Source: Buttiauxella gaviniae ATCC 51604 (GTDB lineage Bacteria > Pseudomonadota > Gammaproteobacteria > Enterobacterales > Enterobacteriaceae). Taken from it: a stretch of DNA of 57,802 bases. The notes under the pieces are model-generated. The model worked only from the letters and a program-made list of their open reading frames with translations, was not told the origin of the DNA and did no database searches. The stretch spans positions 1-57,802 of the forward strand of contig NZ_LXEP01000001.1 in NCBI RefSeq assembly GCF_001654835.1, written 5' to 3'. The position numbers were made by a program, and so were the translations under genes. Positions 1 to 8,824 of the stretch are shown here, one piece after another; position 1 is the first letter of the stretch; each line of letters begins with the position of its first letter.

Positions 1-125
1 GCTGTGAGCGAGTTGCGGACGTAAACTTGGTAAAATGATCTACATAGCAACATTTAATTGCAACATAAAGGAAGCTTGTTTATAACATTTAACACCGAGT
101 GTAATAGTTTCTAAAACGGAGATGT

Positions 126-545
126 ATGGACATTCAAGTAGTTCATAAGGTTACTGAATATGACAGAGAAGAACTGCTTGCGGGGTTACGAAGCTATAAT
201 GGTCAGTTCATCGATTTTAGTAAAAATGGACAGCTCGGAGTCTACTGCAGAAATGAAAGCGGGGAGATGGTAGGTGGATTAATTGCGGATAGGAAAGGTC
301 CATGGCTGTGTATCGATTATCTTTGGGTAAGTGAATCAGCAAGGAGTGGCGGTTTGGGTAGCAAACTTATGAGCATGGCTGAGAAAGAAGGTGTGCTAAA
401 AGGGTGTATTCATGGCCTTGTCGATACGTTTAGCTTCCAGGCTCTCCCCTTTTATGAAAAAAAGGGTTATATACTTCAAATGTCATTACCGGACTTCCCT
501 AAAGTAGGTTCACAAAGGCATTATCTAATAAAAACTAATTTATAG
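126..545 (+). CDS. GNAT-family N-acetyltransferase
   Basis: This 139-residue protein has the GNAT fold pattern: a hydrophobic strand ([14 protein letters not shown]), then the acetyl-CoA pyrophosphate loop SGGLGSKL near residues 72-79, and a C-terminal [10 protein letters not shown] motif typical of the last GNAT strand. Such enzymes move an acetyl group from acetyl-CoA to an amine on a small molecule or protein; the substrate cannot be read from sequence. The ATG at 126 follows AACGGAG by about five bases. A downstream segment (626-650) resembles the first 27 bases of the window, so the gene is loosely bracketed by related short sequences. It points away from the hemB cluster. Confidence 0.85.
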   Translation: MDIQVVHKVTEYDREELLAGLRSYNGQFIDFSKNGQLGVYCRNESGEMVGGLIADRKGPWLCIDYLWVSESARSGGLGSKLMSMAEKEGVLKGCIHGLVDTFSFQALPFYEKKGYILQMSLPDFPKVGSQRHYLIKTNL

Positions 546-800
546 TATTAGTGCTTTCACTTTATCAAAGCTGCAAACAGGCAGCTTTTGGCACTTATCT
601 GCCTCTCGAAACATCTCCGGCAGCTATGAGCGATCTGCGGACGTTATGCTGATCTCCTCCCTGAAAACAGTGCCAGTCTAAACTGAAGTATCCGGTCTTT
701 CTTCCCTCGCACAGGGAGGCATATCAGCCAAAAATACCCGTTGTACAGAGACGGTTGTTTCTGGATCATATTTAACTAATATCATTCGCGAATTTCCTCT

Positions 801-827
801 CAGGCGTTGCTGTCTCTGCAACGCCTG
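801..827 (-). terminator. Hairpin after hemB, in the 546-857 gap
   Basis: A perfect 10-bp stem (CAGGCGTTGC / GCAACGCCTG) with a 7-base loop lies 31 bases beyond the hemB stop. It lacks a clear U-run, so termination is likely but not certain. The rest of the 546-857 gap holds no gene I can support. Confidence 0.5.
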
Positions 828-857
828 AATTTGGGTCCTAACTCTTAACCACCGGAG

Positions 858-1838
858 TCAGTACCCCACTCCATTTTCTGCGATGTCCATTGCGAAGTAG
901 GAGAGAATAATATCAGCACCGGCTCGCTTGATGGCACCTAATGTTTCGCGAACGACTTTACGTTCATCAATTGCACCGGCTCTGGCGGTAAATTTAATCA
1001 TCGCATATTCGCCGCTTACCTGGTAAGCCGCCAGCGGCAGGCGTGACGCGGCACGAATATCGCTGATCACATCCAGATAGGTACCAGCGGGCTTGACCAT
1101 CAGCACATCGGCACCTTCATTTTCATCAAGTAACGATTCTCGTACTGCTTCCCGACGGTTCATTGGGTTCATCTGATACTCTTTACGGTCTCCCTGCAGC
1201 ACACTTCCCCCCGCCTCCCTGAAAGGTCCATATAGTGAAGACGCTAATTTTGTTGAATAAGCCATAATGGAGGTATCGGTAAAACCTGCCTCATCAAGTG
1301 CGTAGCGAATAGCCTGAACCTGGCCATCTGCAGCTGCTGAAGGCGCAATAAAATCGGCACCCGCAGCAGCGGCAGCCACTGCCTGACGGCCCAGGTTCAG
1401 AAGTGTTGCATCATTGTCGACACCGTGATCATGTAGTACGCCGCAGTGGCCGTGCGTAGTGTATTCACAAAAACAGGTGTCAGACATCACGATCATTTCA
1501 GGAACGGTGTTTTTGCAGATCCGGGTCATACGCGCTACAAGCCCGTTTTCATTCCAGGTATCGCTGCCCGTCGCATCCATATGATGAGAAATACCAAAAG
1601 TCATTACCGAGCGAATTCCGGCTCTGGCGTAACGTTCGATTTCATGTGCCAGCCTGGATTCAGGGATACGTAGAACGCCAGGCATGGTGGGTATTTCTGC
1701 AAACTCTGACGTATCTTCTTCAACGAATATTGGTAACACGAAGTCGTTAAGGCTGATTTCTGTCTCCTGGAAAAGCGCACGCATTGAATGCGATTTTCTA
1801 AGGCGGCGTGGTCGTAATGCTGGAAATTTATTATTCAT
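858..1838 (-). CDS. hemB: Porphobilinogen synthase (delta-aminolevulinate dehydratase)
   Basis: HemB condenses two 5-aminolevulinate molecules into porphobilinogen, the second common step of haem synthesis, in the cytoplasm. The 326-residue protein is full length. It has the zinc-site cysteines C122, C124 and C132 (in [12 protein letters not shown]), the Schiff-base lysines K197 (YSTK) and K249 (MVKPAG), and the family signature [15 protein letters not shown]. It aligns with the E. coli enzyme with an offset of two residues. A chromosomal host already has hemB, so this is a second, plasmid-borne copy. It is the last of three same-strand genes (LysR, MFS, hemB), 115 bases after the transporter. 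A target-duplication resistance role is my inference, not shown by sequence. Confidence 0.95.
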   Translation of the reverse strand: MNNKFPALRPRRLRKSHSMRALFQETEISLNDFVLPIFVEEDTSEFAEIPTMPGVLRIPESRLAHEIERYARAGIRSVMTFGISHHMDATGSDTWNENGLVARMTRICKNTVPEMIVMSDTCFCEYTTHGHCGVLHDHGVDNDATLLNLGRQAVAAAAAGADFIAPSAAADGQVQAIRYALDEAGFTDTSIMAYSTKLASSLYGPFREAGGSVLQGDRKEYQMNPMNRREAVRESLLDENEGADVLMVKPAGTYLDVISDIRAASRLPLAAYQVSGEYAMIKFTARAGAIDERKVVRETLGAIKRAGADIILSYFAMDIAENGVGY

Positions 1839-1953
1839 GATTTCTTCAGTGGCCTGATTTGTTGAGTGGAATGTTTAGTTAACCGGTAATGAACCTGGTT
1901 ATTAATGAAATGAACAGAGTGATCTGGTGCAATGTATAAAAATTTTTTATTAT

Positions 1954-3165
1954 TTATGACCTAATCTGTACTGCCCGGTTATTCCTGCCAGAAATATAGG
2001 TTGATATAAAAACACTGATACTAAAAAGGATGCATATAAAAAGATAGTCAACCAGAGCGGTTTTCATTGGTAAATGATCCATCATTGTACTCAGAGAAAA
2101 TGGCAGCCAGTTACCAACATATCCCACGATATAGAGCAGGTTTATTATGTGCGTCTGCTGACTCTGTCTGGCAACTATATTCACGATAGTTACTGCACCG
2201 ACCAATATTGCCCCATAAGCGAAACCTTCCATCATGACGGAAATGAGAAGAAGACCAGGGCTGATAGTGTAAACGCTGACAAGAGCGATCAAGACTGCTG
2301 CCAACTGGGCTGTAACACCGATCCTCAGCGAGAAGTAATGGTGTTTTTTTCTCATCACCAACTGGGTTGCACCGGCAACCAGCAGGAATGCGGACAGTGA
2401 GTAGCTTACCCGTTGCACGCTGGTAACGTTGAAATAGATGTGAGCCAATATCGGCCCCTGAGACATAAAGGTAGAAGCCATCGCCCAAGAAAGGAATATT
2501 GCCATACAACAGAAAATGACATCCCTGAAAGAGAGCATGTTTATGCTTTCAATAATGATTTTTTGTCGTTCAATGAGTATGGGGATAATGGGTTTATTCA
2601 CCACCTGACGACTGCGCCAGACTCCGATAGTTGATATTACAACCAAAGAAAGAAGAATAACGTAAGGAGCCTTAAGCTTATAAAAGTCATGATGGACTAT
2701 ATTACCCGTAATTAATGGCCCAATCGCTTGCCCCAAAATCAATGAGGCTGTTGCTGTCAGTGCGGCAGCGTTGCTTATTTCAGTATCGAATATTTTTATA
2801 AGCGACCGGTTAATATATGCCATTAAAATACCCGAACCTAACCCCGTTATAAATCGGGCCAGAATCAGAGTGATAATGTTATGTGCAAACATCATCAGCA
2901 ATGATGAAAGAAATACGCATCCTAGACCTGCATATATAGGAATTGTATATGACTCAGGTCGGATATTAATTTTAGCGGTAACTATCAGCGCAAAAAGAAC
3001 ACCGGCGGCGTACACGCCAAATACCGTCATTATTTGAGACGCGCTAAACCCATATAAACTGATGTATACAGGATACAAAGGAGTGGGCAGACTACTACTG
3101 AGCATGCCGGAAAAAAATGCCAGAGCCAATGCCAGCCCTGCCCATGATGATCGTATATCTGACAT
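1954..3165 (-). CDS. MFS-family transporter
   Basis: This 403-residue, strongly hydrophobic protein has about twelve predicted membrane segments and the Major Facilitator layout. An N-terminal helix carries LPTPLYPVY, and a motif-like LARFITGLGSGILMAYINRSL lies around residues 100-125, followed by a second bundle after a polar loop near residue 190. MFS proteins of this size usually export small molecules with the proton gradient. The substrate is unknown. The gene lies between a LysR regulator 174 bases upstream and hemB 115 bases downstream, all on the same strand, which suggests that transport and haem synthesis are controlled together. Confidence 0.85.
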   Translation of the reverse strand: MSDIRSSWAGLALALAFFSGMLSSSLPTPLYPVYISLYGFSASQIMTVFGVYAAGVLFALIVTAKINIRPESYTIPIYAGLGCVFLSSLLMMFAHNIITLILARFITGLGSGILMAYINRSLIKIFDTEISNAAALTATASLILGQAIGPLITGNIVHHDFYKLKAPYVILLSLVVISTIGVWRSRQVVNKPIIPILIERQKIIIESINMLSFRDVIFCCMAIFLSWAMASTFMSQGPILAHIYFNVTSVQRVSYSLSAFLLVAGATQLVMRKKHHYFSLRIGVTAQLAAVLIALVSVYTISPGLLLISVMMEGFAYGAILVGAVTIVNIVARQSQQTHIINLLYIVGYVGNWLPFSLSTMMDHLPMKTALVDYLFICILFSISVFISTYISGRNNRAVQIRS

Positions 3166-3262
3166 AGTAATTTCTGCTGTCTCTGAGGAATGTAATCATT
3201 CTGTGGAAATCGACAAAACGGTACCATAAACCATCATGTAAGGGATTCGAGCAGCAGTCATA

Positions 3263-3289
3263 CCCACTGTGAATCAGTTTCACAGTGGG
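3263..3289. promoter_or_regulatory. Inverted repeat between LysR and MFS genes
   Basis: A perfect 10-bp inverted repeat (CCCACTGTGA / TCACAGTGGG) with a 7-base spacer lies in the 174-base gap upstream of the transporter. It has no U-run, so it may be an operator rather than a terminator. It lacks the usual T-N11-A layout that would mark a LysR box with certainty. Confidence 0.45.
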
Positions 3290-3339
3290 AGGGAGCATAT
3301 TATGGGGAAGATAATCATGAAGGTTAATCGGCGGGATAC

Positions 3340-4242
3340 TCAAATACTCCAGGGATGCAGAGCTATCTGTTTTTCCATGAATTCGATAAAACACCGGATG
3401 CGCGGGCTGAGATGCTGCCTTTTTGCGTAGATGGTATAGAGAGGTTCCCTGATAGGAGACTGGAACGCTTCCAAAAGCGGAATTAACCTTCCCTCTTTAA
3501 TATCCCGGTGAATATGAAAGTCAGCCAGCCGGACGATACCCTCTCCCTGAATGGCCAGATCGCGAAGTAAATCACCCTGTGACAACGAGGCAATGGGTTT
3601 CACCGGGAATACGATGCTCTGATTGCCTTCTGCAAATACCCACTGGTTCCAGTGGCTTTCAAAATTAAAGTGAAAACAGCGGTGATCCATCAGTTCACGT
3701 GGATGGGAAGGATTACCGTGCCTGTTGATGTAAGCGGGAGAAGCACAGGTAATCCACTGGCTCTCACCGATACGACGGGCGATACGAGAGGAACTGGCAA
3801 GTACACCACCATAAATCGCCAGATCAAGGCCTTTATCAAAGTCATCACGGTAAACCGGCCCTGTTTCTATATCCACACTGAGAGCTGGGTAGGATTCAAT
3901 AAAATCAGGTAACCATGGGAGTATCTGATGACGAGCAAAGCTCGTCATGGTGCGGATTTTCAGCTGCCCACTGATGCGTGTTGGCATATCTTCAGCCAGT
4001 GAATTAGCCTCTGCCATTGCATCGACTACTGCCCGGGCACTGTGCAGATAAACGTGTCCCTCTTCGGTCAGCGTTAATGTTCTCGTCCCGCGATAGAAAA
4101 GCCTTACCTGCAGTCGGGTCTCAAGACGGCTAATGAGTTTACTCATCGCAGAAGGCGTCAATCCGTTTGCCCGCGCGGCAGCAGAAAAGTTTCCGTGTTC
4201 ATACGCCCATATGAATGCCAGCAACTGATTGTAATTATCCAT
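3340..4242 (-). CDS. LysR-family transcriptional regulator
   Basis: This 300-residue protein has the LysR N-terminal winged helix-turn-helix (residues 1-60; FSAAARANGLTPSAMSKLIS is the recognition unit, followed by RLETRLQVRLFYR) and a periplasmic-binding-like effector domain from about residue 90. LysR proteins sense a small ligand and usually activate adjacent genes. It is transcribed in the same direction as the MFS and hemB genes, rather than divergently as is common. The ligand may be the compound handled by the transporter, which is inference. Confidence 0.92.
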   Translation of the reverse strand: MDNYNQLLAFIWAYEHGNFSAAARANGLTPSAMSKLISRLETRLQVRLFYRGTRTLTLTEEGHVYLHSARAVVDAMAEANSLAEDMPTRISGQLKIRTMTSFARHQILPWLPDFIESYPALSVDIETGPVYRDDFDKGLDLAIYGGVLASSSRIARRIGESQWITCASPAYINRHGNPSHPRELMDHRCFHFNFESHWNQWVFAEGNQSIVFPVKPIASLSQGDLLRDLAIQGEGIVRLADFHIHRDIKEGRLIPLLEAFQSPIREPLYTIYAKRQHLSPRIRCFIEFMEKQIALHPWSI

Positions 4243-4383
4243 TATGTTCCAGATTATTTATTTGAAGATGTCTTTCTCTTTCCAGCCTGTAGCCAGTTAC
4301 TTTAGTGTTGTTGTACTCGTCATCAGGAACTGCGTTGGGGATAATTTAACCGGAAATAGGTCGCCTTTGAAATGCAGTTTTAT

Positions 4384-4527
4384 TCATGATGCCTTTAAAA
4401 TTTCTCCAAAACGTGTCATGAACGCGTCAAAATCCTCTTGAGTGTGTAGCTTGTTACCTCGTCCACAGCTGAAGTCTGAATAGACTTCGGGGCGATATTT
4501 CTCAGGATTTCTTATTACACGTTTCAT
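4384..4527 (-). CDS. Small hypothetical protein (47 residues)
   Basis: I do not recognise this reading frame. From the internal ATG at 4527 it encodes 47 residues that start MKRVIRNPEKYRPEVYSDFS and end in a mixed, protein-like segment (EDFDAFMTRFGEILKAS). A longer frame reaches 4656, but its extra N-terminus looks non-coding. No strong ribosome binding site precedes the ATG. It lies at the junction between the hemB cargo and the phage-like backbone and could be a remnant. Confidence 0.3.
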   Translation of the reverse strand: MKRVIRNPEKYRPEVYSDFSCGRGNKLHTQEDFDAFMTRFGEILKAS

Positions 4528-5024
4528 CTTAAGAATTTTTTGGGAATGGAAACTTAAGTGACACCCTGAAATAAGACAAATCCAACGTAGGCATTGTGGG
4601 ATTGCGATTTGATCCACGGTCTGATTTCTCGCTTTGACTCGGGAAATTGCAAGCAATTTGTAAGTACTCCGCTAAAACGAATCATTCACTGGACTACCCC
4701 TACATTTATATTATCTCCGGTGATACACCTTAGGTGGTGTTTGAACGTCCGCACCTGGCACATTGAAGACATTACAATGGGCGATTTTTTCCCTCGCACG
4801 CGTGCATGTAAATATTAAAAATTTTCTAGAAAATAAAAACTTACTTCCCAGAACAGGTTTTAATAAAACCTGAACTGAACGAACAAAGTGAGTGAAGTTC
4901 ACCTCGAACGAAGTGAGAGGTTGTCTTTTCAGGTAATACTCTCCCAGGGAGGTGAGTACAAAATTTCCTCACCAACCTGGTCGTTACATAACCTGAAAAG
5001 TTATGACCTAAGTCTACTGCCAGC
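4528..5024. other. Gene-free junction with inverted repeats
   Basis: No gene is supported here. The right half holds nested inverted repeats: CTTTTCAGGT (4925-4934) with ACCTGAAAAG (4991-5000), and inside it GGTGAG with CTCACC around an A/T-rich loop. These lie just beyond the stop of the SbcD-like gene and probably include its terminator. They also mark the edge of the cargo segment. Confidence 0.5.
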
Positions 5025-6188
5025 TTAGGCTTGGGAAGTTATGGATGACAGCACCCCAGAACCGAGATCTTCCCACACTTTATGAAGGGGAGTACTGGAT
5101 TCAACCTCTCGAAACACTCCAGACTCGACAATCATAAAGTGACCCTTCTCTCTGCTCACTTTGCTCAGGTCGAAGCCGCCGTCAGTGTCGTGAACGATCT
5201 TGCAGTACGCCGCGACGGACTCGCCCAGGCTGTCTATTTTGCTGGTCTCCGCAGTACTGGCAGTGCCTTCCATCATCGATGCCTTGCGGATGAAGTTGCA
5301 GACGACACCCTTCGCGCCCATTGTTTTCAGGACGTTCTGGAGTTTGATGCCTTCTTCATCGCTCTCAACAACGGCACGGAAGCGCACGTAGTTACCGCGA
5401 ATTTGGTCGTCTTCCACATCGTCCTCAAGGTTGACGAACTTGGGTGCGGAGGTTTCGTGGTGGGTGAAGGTGCCGTCAGGGTTGACGATCATGAAGCCAG
5501 CCAGCGAGCCAACATCGCCCCAATTCTGGTGCGTCAGCGCCCCGATGCTAACCACTCCAGGCAGCACTTCTTTGTGGTTGTGGTAGTGTCCGGACAGCAA
5601 CAAACGGAAGCCGATATCTTTCAGTTCCTGTGCGTCGATGCCGACATCAGGCATGGTGGGGATCGCTTTGTTGATCGAGGTATGCACAACGACATCGTGG
5701 TTGTCGCCATCCAGCCCGGAACGCAGTGTTTTGAGGTCGCTGATAAGCTCTGCGTGGTTATTGCGCCAGCTAATCAGGTGGACGGTAACATCGCCCATTT
5801 TGATGGAGTGAGGACGTTTGCCGCAGACGATTTCCACACCGATTGAGCGCAGAGAGGCCGCTGCATTGGCGCTGTATACGGAATCGTTGGTTTCGAGGTC
5901 GTGGTTGCCGGCCAGCATAACCACTTCGAGGCCCAACTCTTTGATGATCCACTCGTAAGTTTCAGTCACGAAATGCAGGACGGAAGGCGATATAGCACCA
6001 CGAACATGGAAAGTATCACCAGCCACCAGCATGTGTTTGCAGCCCGCAGTTTTCATGGCTTTGGCAGCTTCTTTCGTGGCGTCCAGTTGGATCTCCAGTC
6101 GAGAGTTCAGCCCGTCAGCGTTTGTTGTCGCAAAAGCATCCCAACGATGATAATGGGGATCTGATATCACCCCGTATGGCAATGTCAT
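5025..6188 (-). CDS. SbcD/Mre11-like DNA repair exonuclease
   Basis: This 387-residue protein is a calcineurin-like metallophosphoesterase with all nuclease metal-site motifs in order: D10-x-H12 (SDPHYH), GD58TFH, GN95H96D97, H169 and GH201YH203. The fold and spacing match SbcD/Mre11 and phage gp47-type nucleases, which cut DNA ends and hairpins, usually with an SbcC/gp46 ATPase partner. No such partner is visible in the window. It probably acts in recombination-dependent replication or repair. An operator-like palindrome lies about 115 bases upstream at 6304-6323. Confidence 0.88.
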   Translation of the reverse strand: MTLPYGVISDPHYHRWDAFATTNADGLNSRLEIQLDATKEAAKAMKTAGCKHMLVAGDTFHVRGAISPSVLHFVTETYEWIIKELGLEVVMLAGNHDLETNDSVYSANAAASLRSIGVEIVCGKRPHSIKMGDVTVHLISWRNNHAELISDLKTLRSGLDGDNHDVVVHTSINKAIPTMPDVGIDAQELKDIGFRLLLSGHYHNHKEVLPGVVSIGALTHQNWGDVGSLAGFMIVNPDGTFTHHETSAPKFVNLEDDVEDDQIRGNYVRFRAVVESDEEGIKLQNVLKTMGAKGVVCNFIRKASMMEGTASTAETSKIDSLGESVAAYCKIVHDTDGGFDLSKVSREKGHFMIVESGVFREVESSTPLHKVWEDLGSGVLSSITSQA

Positions 6189-6303
6189 GTGTTTTTTCCT
6201 TTGTGGTTATTTTGATACAGATATTAAGCGTGTTTGAGAGGCGAGAAACCCAGACAACACGGCACAGAAGAAAATCTACAGGCACACGATTATGACAAAA
6301 TAT

Positions 6304-6323
6304 ATAAGTAAGTGAATACCTAT
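6304..6323. promoter_or_regulatory. Dispersed operator-like palindrome (copy 1)
   Basis: The sequence ATAAGTAAGTGAATACCTAT matches the dispersed operator consensus found in many promoter regions here. It lies between the divergent sbcD-like gene and the lipoprotein gene at 6416. Confidence 0.6.
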
Positions 6324-6415
6324 TTATGAAGCGGCAAAGATTTCTAAATGTTACAAGCCACTCTATAATCGCAGTCACTCATTGATGACAACCAAACGAA
6401 AAAGGAGAACAGACG

Positions 6416-6919
6416 GTGAAACGCGTAATTATAGGGACGATGGCCATTGCTCTGATCGGATGCGTGCCAAAGCCGCCTCAAGATGAAAAGTCAGCTGGCG
6501 GGTACGTTGATATTTATTCCACTTCAAGCGTAGCAATTGCCCAGGACAGAGCCGACAAATTGTGTGGCAGCCATGCCTATTATGTCTCCAACGACAATGA
6601 TTCAACCAAAATCCTGGGTAGATACGCGCCTTCATTCCCAAAAATCCGTTTCAACTGTGATCTTGAAATGGCCGCTTATCTTGGAAGCGAAGAGGCTAAA
6701 AAAATCAAAATGAAGCGCATAGAGGAAGCCTACAAGGATATGTACAAGGCCCAATATGAGCTGAAAGAAGTGCGTCGTAAGAACGCTGATCCGAAGAAGC
6801 TGGAGTCCTACACAGAAAGCGATCCGGACGGCACTATTCGCAGCTACAGTTTCTTGAACGGTAAGTCGTGCGAATCCATCGTATACCCAGACGGCACTGG
6901 CAAAACTACGTGCGATTAA
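6416..6919 (+). CDS. Predicted lipoprotein
   Basis: I do not recognise the family. The protein starts at a GTG 10 bases after AAAGGAG and begins with a lipoprotein signal peptide whose lipobox is LIGC at residues 13-16, so it is predicted to be lipidated at C16 and anchored in the envelope. The mature part has a charged helical middle (residues 90-125, rich in K and E) and four later cysteines. It has 167 residues and is divergent from the sbcD-like gene. Several other unrelated lipoproteins occur in this element. Confidence 0.75.
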   Translation: MKRVIIGTMAIALIGCVPKPPQDEKSAGGYVDIYSTSSVAIAQDRADKLCGSHAYYVSNDNDSTKILGRYAPSFPKIRFNCDLEMAAYLGSEEAKKIKMKRIEEAYKDMYKAQYELKEVRRKNADPKKLESYTESDPDGTIRSYSFLNGKSCESIVYPDGTGKTTCD

Positions 6920-6950
6920 TTCTTCAGGAGCACCTCGTATGGGGTGCTTT

Positions 6951-7362
6951 TTACTTTGGATCGCGAAACAGCATCTGCGTGCCTTTGGGTGACGTGTTGA
7001 AAAGGTGAAAACCTCTGCGTTTTAGCATGTCGGCCATTTGCGAGGATTTGACGTAGCACTTCGCCATCATCGGCTGGCTCGAGTTTGAAGCGATCATGTC
7101 GGACACCAGCATTGACCCATAGCCTTTCCCGCGTAGCTCTTTGACGATACTAACGGCACAGCAGGATGTAGATATAATGCCCGGAGTATTGGCCCTGCTC
7201 GTTCGTCTTGATGGCCAGCTTGGTCTGCTTCTCAAAGGTTTTACCCCCCTTTGATGTGAGAATCTCTTCATAGAAGTGACCCTTGCGCGTGCCGTCTTCG
7301 AACTCACCCATGATGAATGGCATGTCTGCCACAGTTGCTGCCCTTGAATAAAATTCACTCAT
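6951..7362 (-). pseudogene. Frameshifted GNAT N-acetyltransferase
   Basis: Two overlapping frames together make one GNAT protein of about 136 residues. The N-terminal part (from the ATG at 7362, MSEFYSRAATVADMPFIMGE) runs to about residue 62, then reaches a stop at 7150. The C-terminal part, with the acetyl-CoA loop LRGKGYGSM and the end motif MLKRRGFHLF, continues in the next frame to 6951. Removing one G from the GGG run near 7182 restores one frame (...QYSGIISTSCC...). This is either real inactivation or a sequencing error in a short homopolymer. Confidence 0.75.
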
Positions 7363-7437
7363 GTATTAATCCCTAAAGCTCTCAGTGTCTTTCTAAGACA
7401 CCATATTTTATGCCCCGGTAAAACCATGAGTTTACGT

Positions 7438-8082
7438 TTAAAACGTCTCAGGGGGCTTCTGACGCGCTACGCTGATGTCGATTACCCCAGCTTTTGGGCG
7501 AGGGTCGACAAGATTCAACTCTTCAGCACTGTGATACTCCGTATCGAACTCCCGATCGACATGGCGAATGTAGATGGCCGTGAGAAGGCTGTCGTCTTTC
7601 AGGAAGTGTCCGTAGGATTTGCGGATCACTTCGCCAACCTTCTCGATCTTCTCTCCACCCATGCAGAGATGGTTAAACCGGCTGTGTTTTCGCAGCATCT
7701 CATCCACCGGGCCGGAGTAGACCTTATCGACTCTCCCGAACCGGATGATGTTTCCAGTATCAGCCTCAACCAGACAAACGAGCTTGCCAGGTTCGATCCG
7801 GTCTCGCCACGTTACACCAGAGCGGAGTGTGTTGAAGTAGGGAGCGTCTAATCCGATGATCGGTTTACGAAATGCCAGCAGTGGCACGTAACGTATGCAG
7901 CTGTTCAGGTGGAAGTGCGCACCGGCGTCGTGGAGTTTGAGCCGGGTTTCGTTAATCGGGCACTTCGACGCAATGCCACACAGGTCGCAGAGCAACTTCT
8001 GTTTGTTCAGGCTAGTGTTCGATTCAATGGTGTAGGAGCCATCTTCAAGACGGCGAACCCAGCGCGTGCGTTTGAGATCCAT
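7438..8082 (-). CDS. Hypothetical protein with Cys-rich and ASCH-like regions
   Basis: The family is not certain. The 214-residue protein has a Cys-rich N-terminal part (CDLCGIASKC near residues 32-41 and a later C near 58), which could bind zinc. A central segment (about residues 84-120; NTLRSGVTWRDRIEPGK...IRFGRVDKVYSG) resembles the ASCH/PUA-like fold, whose members bind RNA or modified nucleotides. It lies just left of the replication origin and is read away from it. Confidence 0.6.
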   Translation of the reverse strand: MDLKRTRWVRRLEDGSYTIESNTSLNKQKLLCDLCGIASKCPINETRLKLHDAGAHFHLNSCIRYVPLLAFRKPIIGLDAPYFNTLRSGVTWRDRIEPGKLVCLVEADTGNIIRFGRVDKVYSGPVDEMLRKHSRFNHLCMGGEKIEKVGEVIRKSYGHFLKDDSLLTAIYIRHVDREFDTEYHSAEELNLVDPRPKAGVIDISVARQKPPETF

Positions 8083-8167
8083 AATTCTTATTCAAATAGT
8101 TTTGTCCGGGGCAACGATAACTGACAAGGCGCATCGATGTTTGCAAATGCCTGTTTACTTATACCCA

Positions 8168-8381
8168 TTATTCACAGGACCGATCCAATAATTAGATCCC
8201 CAGAGAGATCCTATAGAAGATCAAAAGAGATCCCCGATCGTCTCCAGCCGTTGCGGTTACTGGCCTGAGAGGGGGTTACTATCCACTATGGGGAGCAAAG
8301 TAACCTCTGTAGAGAGCATAATAACCGCTATGAAGAGCAAAACAACCTCTATGGAGAGTGGTCGGTATCCACTGTAGGGAG
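8168..8381. other. Replication origin module 1 (DnaA box, Dam-rich heptamers, 5 iterons)
   Basis: The module starts with a consensus DnaA box TTATTCACA (8168-8176). Next come AGATC heptamer-like repeats at 8194, 8206, 8218 and 8228, spaced 10-12 bases and giving six GATC sites between 8182 and 8239. Five RepA iterons follow, with 13-bp cores near CCACTATGGAGAG starting at 8283, 8304, 8325, 8346 and 8369. Spacing is 21 bases, with the last at 23. The layout is that of iteron plasmid origins such as P1 oriR, where RepA and DnaA open the DNA and Dam methylation controls timing. Confidence 0.85.
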
Positions 8382-8541
8382 TAGGAGACATTATCTTAAC
8401 TGGATAACTCAGTGCCTGTTTTTCTACGGCAGATGGCTGATATTCATGGAAATGTTGTAAGTTTTGTGTTCAGGCGTGTTTGTTTCGACCACACATATCC
8501 CCAGAAGGGGAGTGATGGCTGATTTTGCAATTACCTGATTT

Positions 8542-8783
8542 TTATACACAGGCCCGATCCAGTAATTCAGATCCCTAAGAGAACCAAAGAGAACCACAAA
8601 GACCCAAAAAGATCCCCGCACCCCGCAAACCGTTGTGCCACATGGCTTTAGAGGTGGTCGATATCCACTATAGAGAGAAGATCAGCCACTATGAAGAGTA
8701 AACCCACCACTGTAGAGAGTAGAAAAACCACTATAGGCGGTAGGATAACCGCTGTGATGAGTGCTACTATCCACTGTAATCAG
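8542..8783. other. Replication origin module 2 (DnaA box, degenerate heptamers, 6 iterons)
   Basis: This second module repeats the layout of module 1 about 375 bases later: DnaA box TTATACACA (8542-8550), then heptamer-like units at 8569, 8580, 8590, 8600 and 8610, and six iteron cores at 8665, 8686, 8707, 8728, 8749 and 8771. Three of the five heptamers have lost GATC (AGAACCA, AGAACCA, AGACCCA), so only three GATC sites remain. The iterons end 42 bases before the repA start codon and probably also repress repA. Confidence 0.85.
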
Positions 8784-8824
8784 TAAAGGCCATCAAAGCC
8801 GTCGAATAAAAAGAGACACTTGGA

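Noticed and set aside
1..650. Integron cassette around the GNAT gene
   Set aside because: The similar segments at 1-27 and 626-652 lack the attC core sites, and no integron integrase is present.
6951..7362. Programmed frameshift in the GNAT gene
   Set aside because: No slippery heptamer or stimulatory hairpin is seen at the shift; a simple one-base indel fits better.
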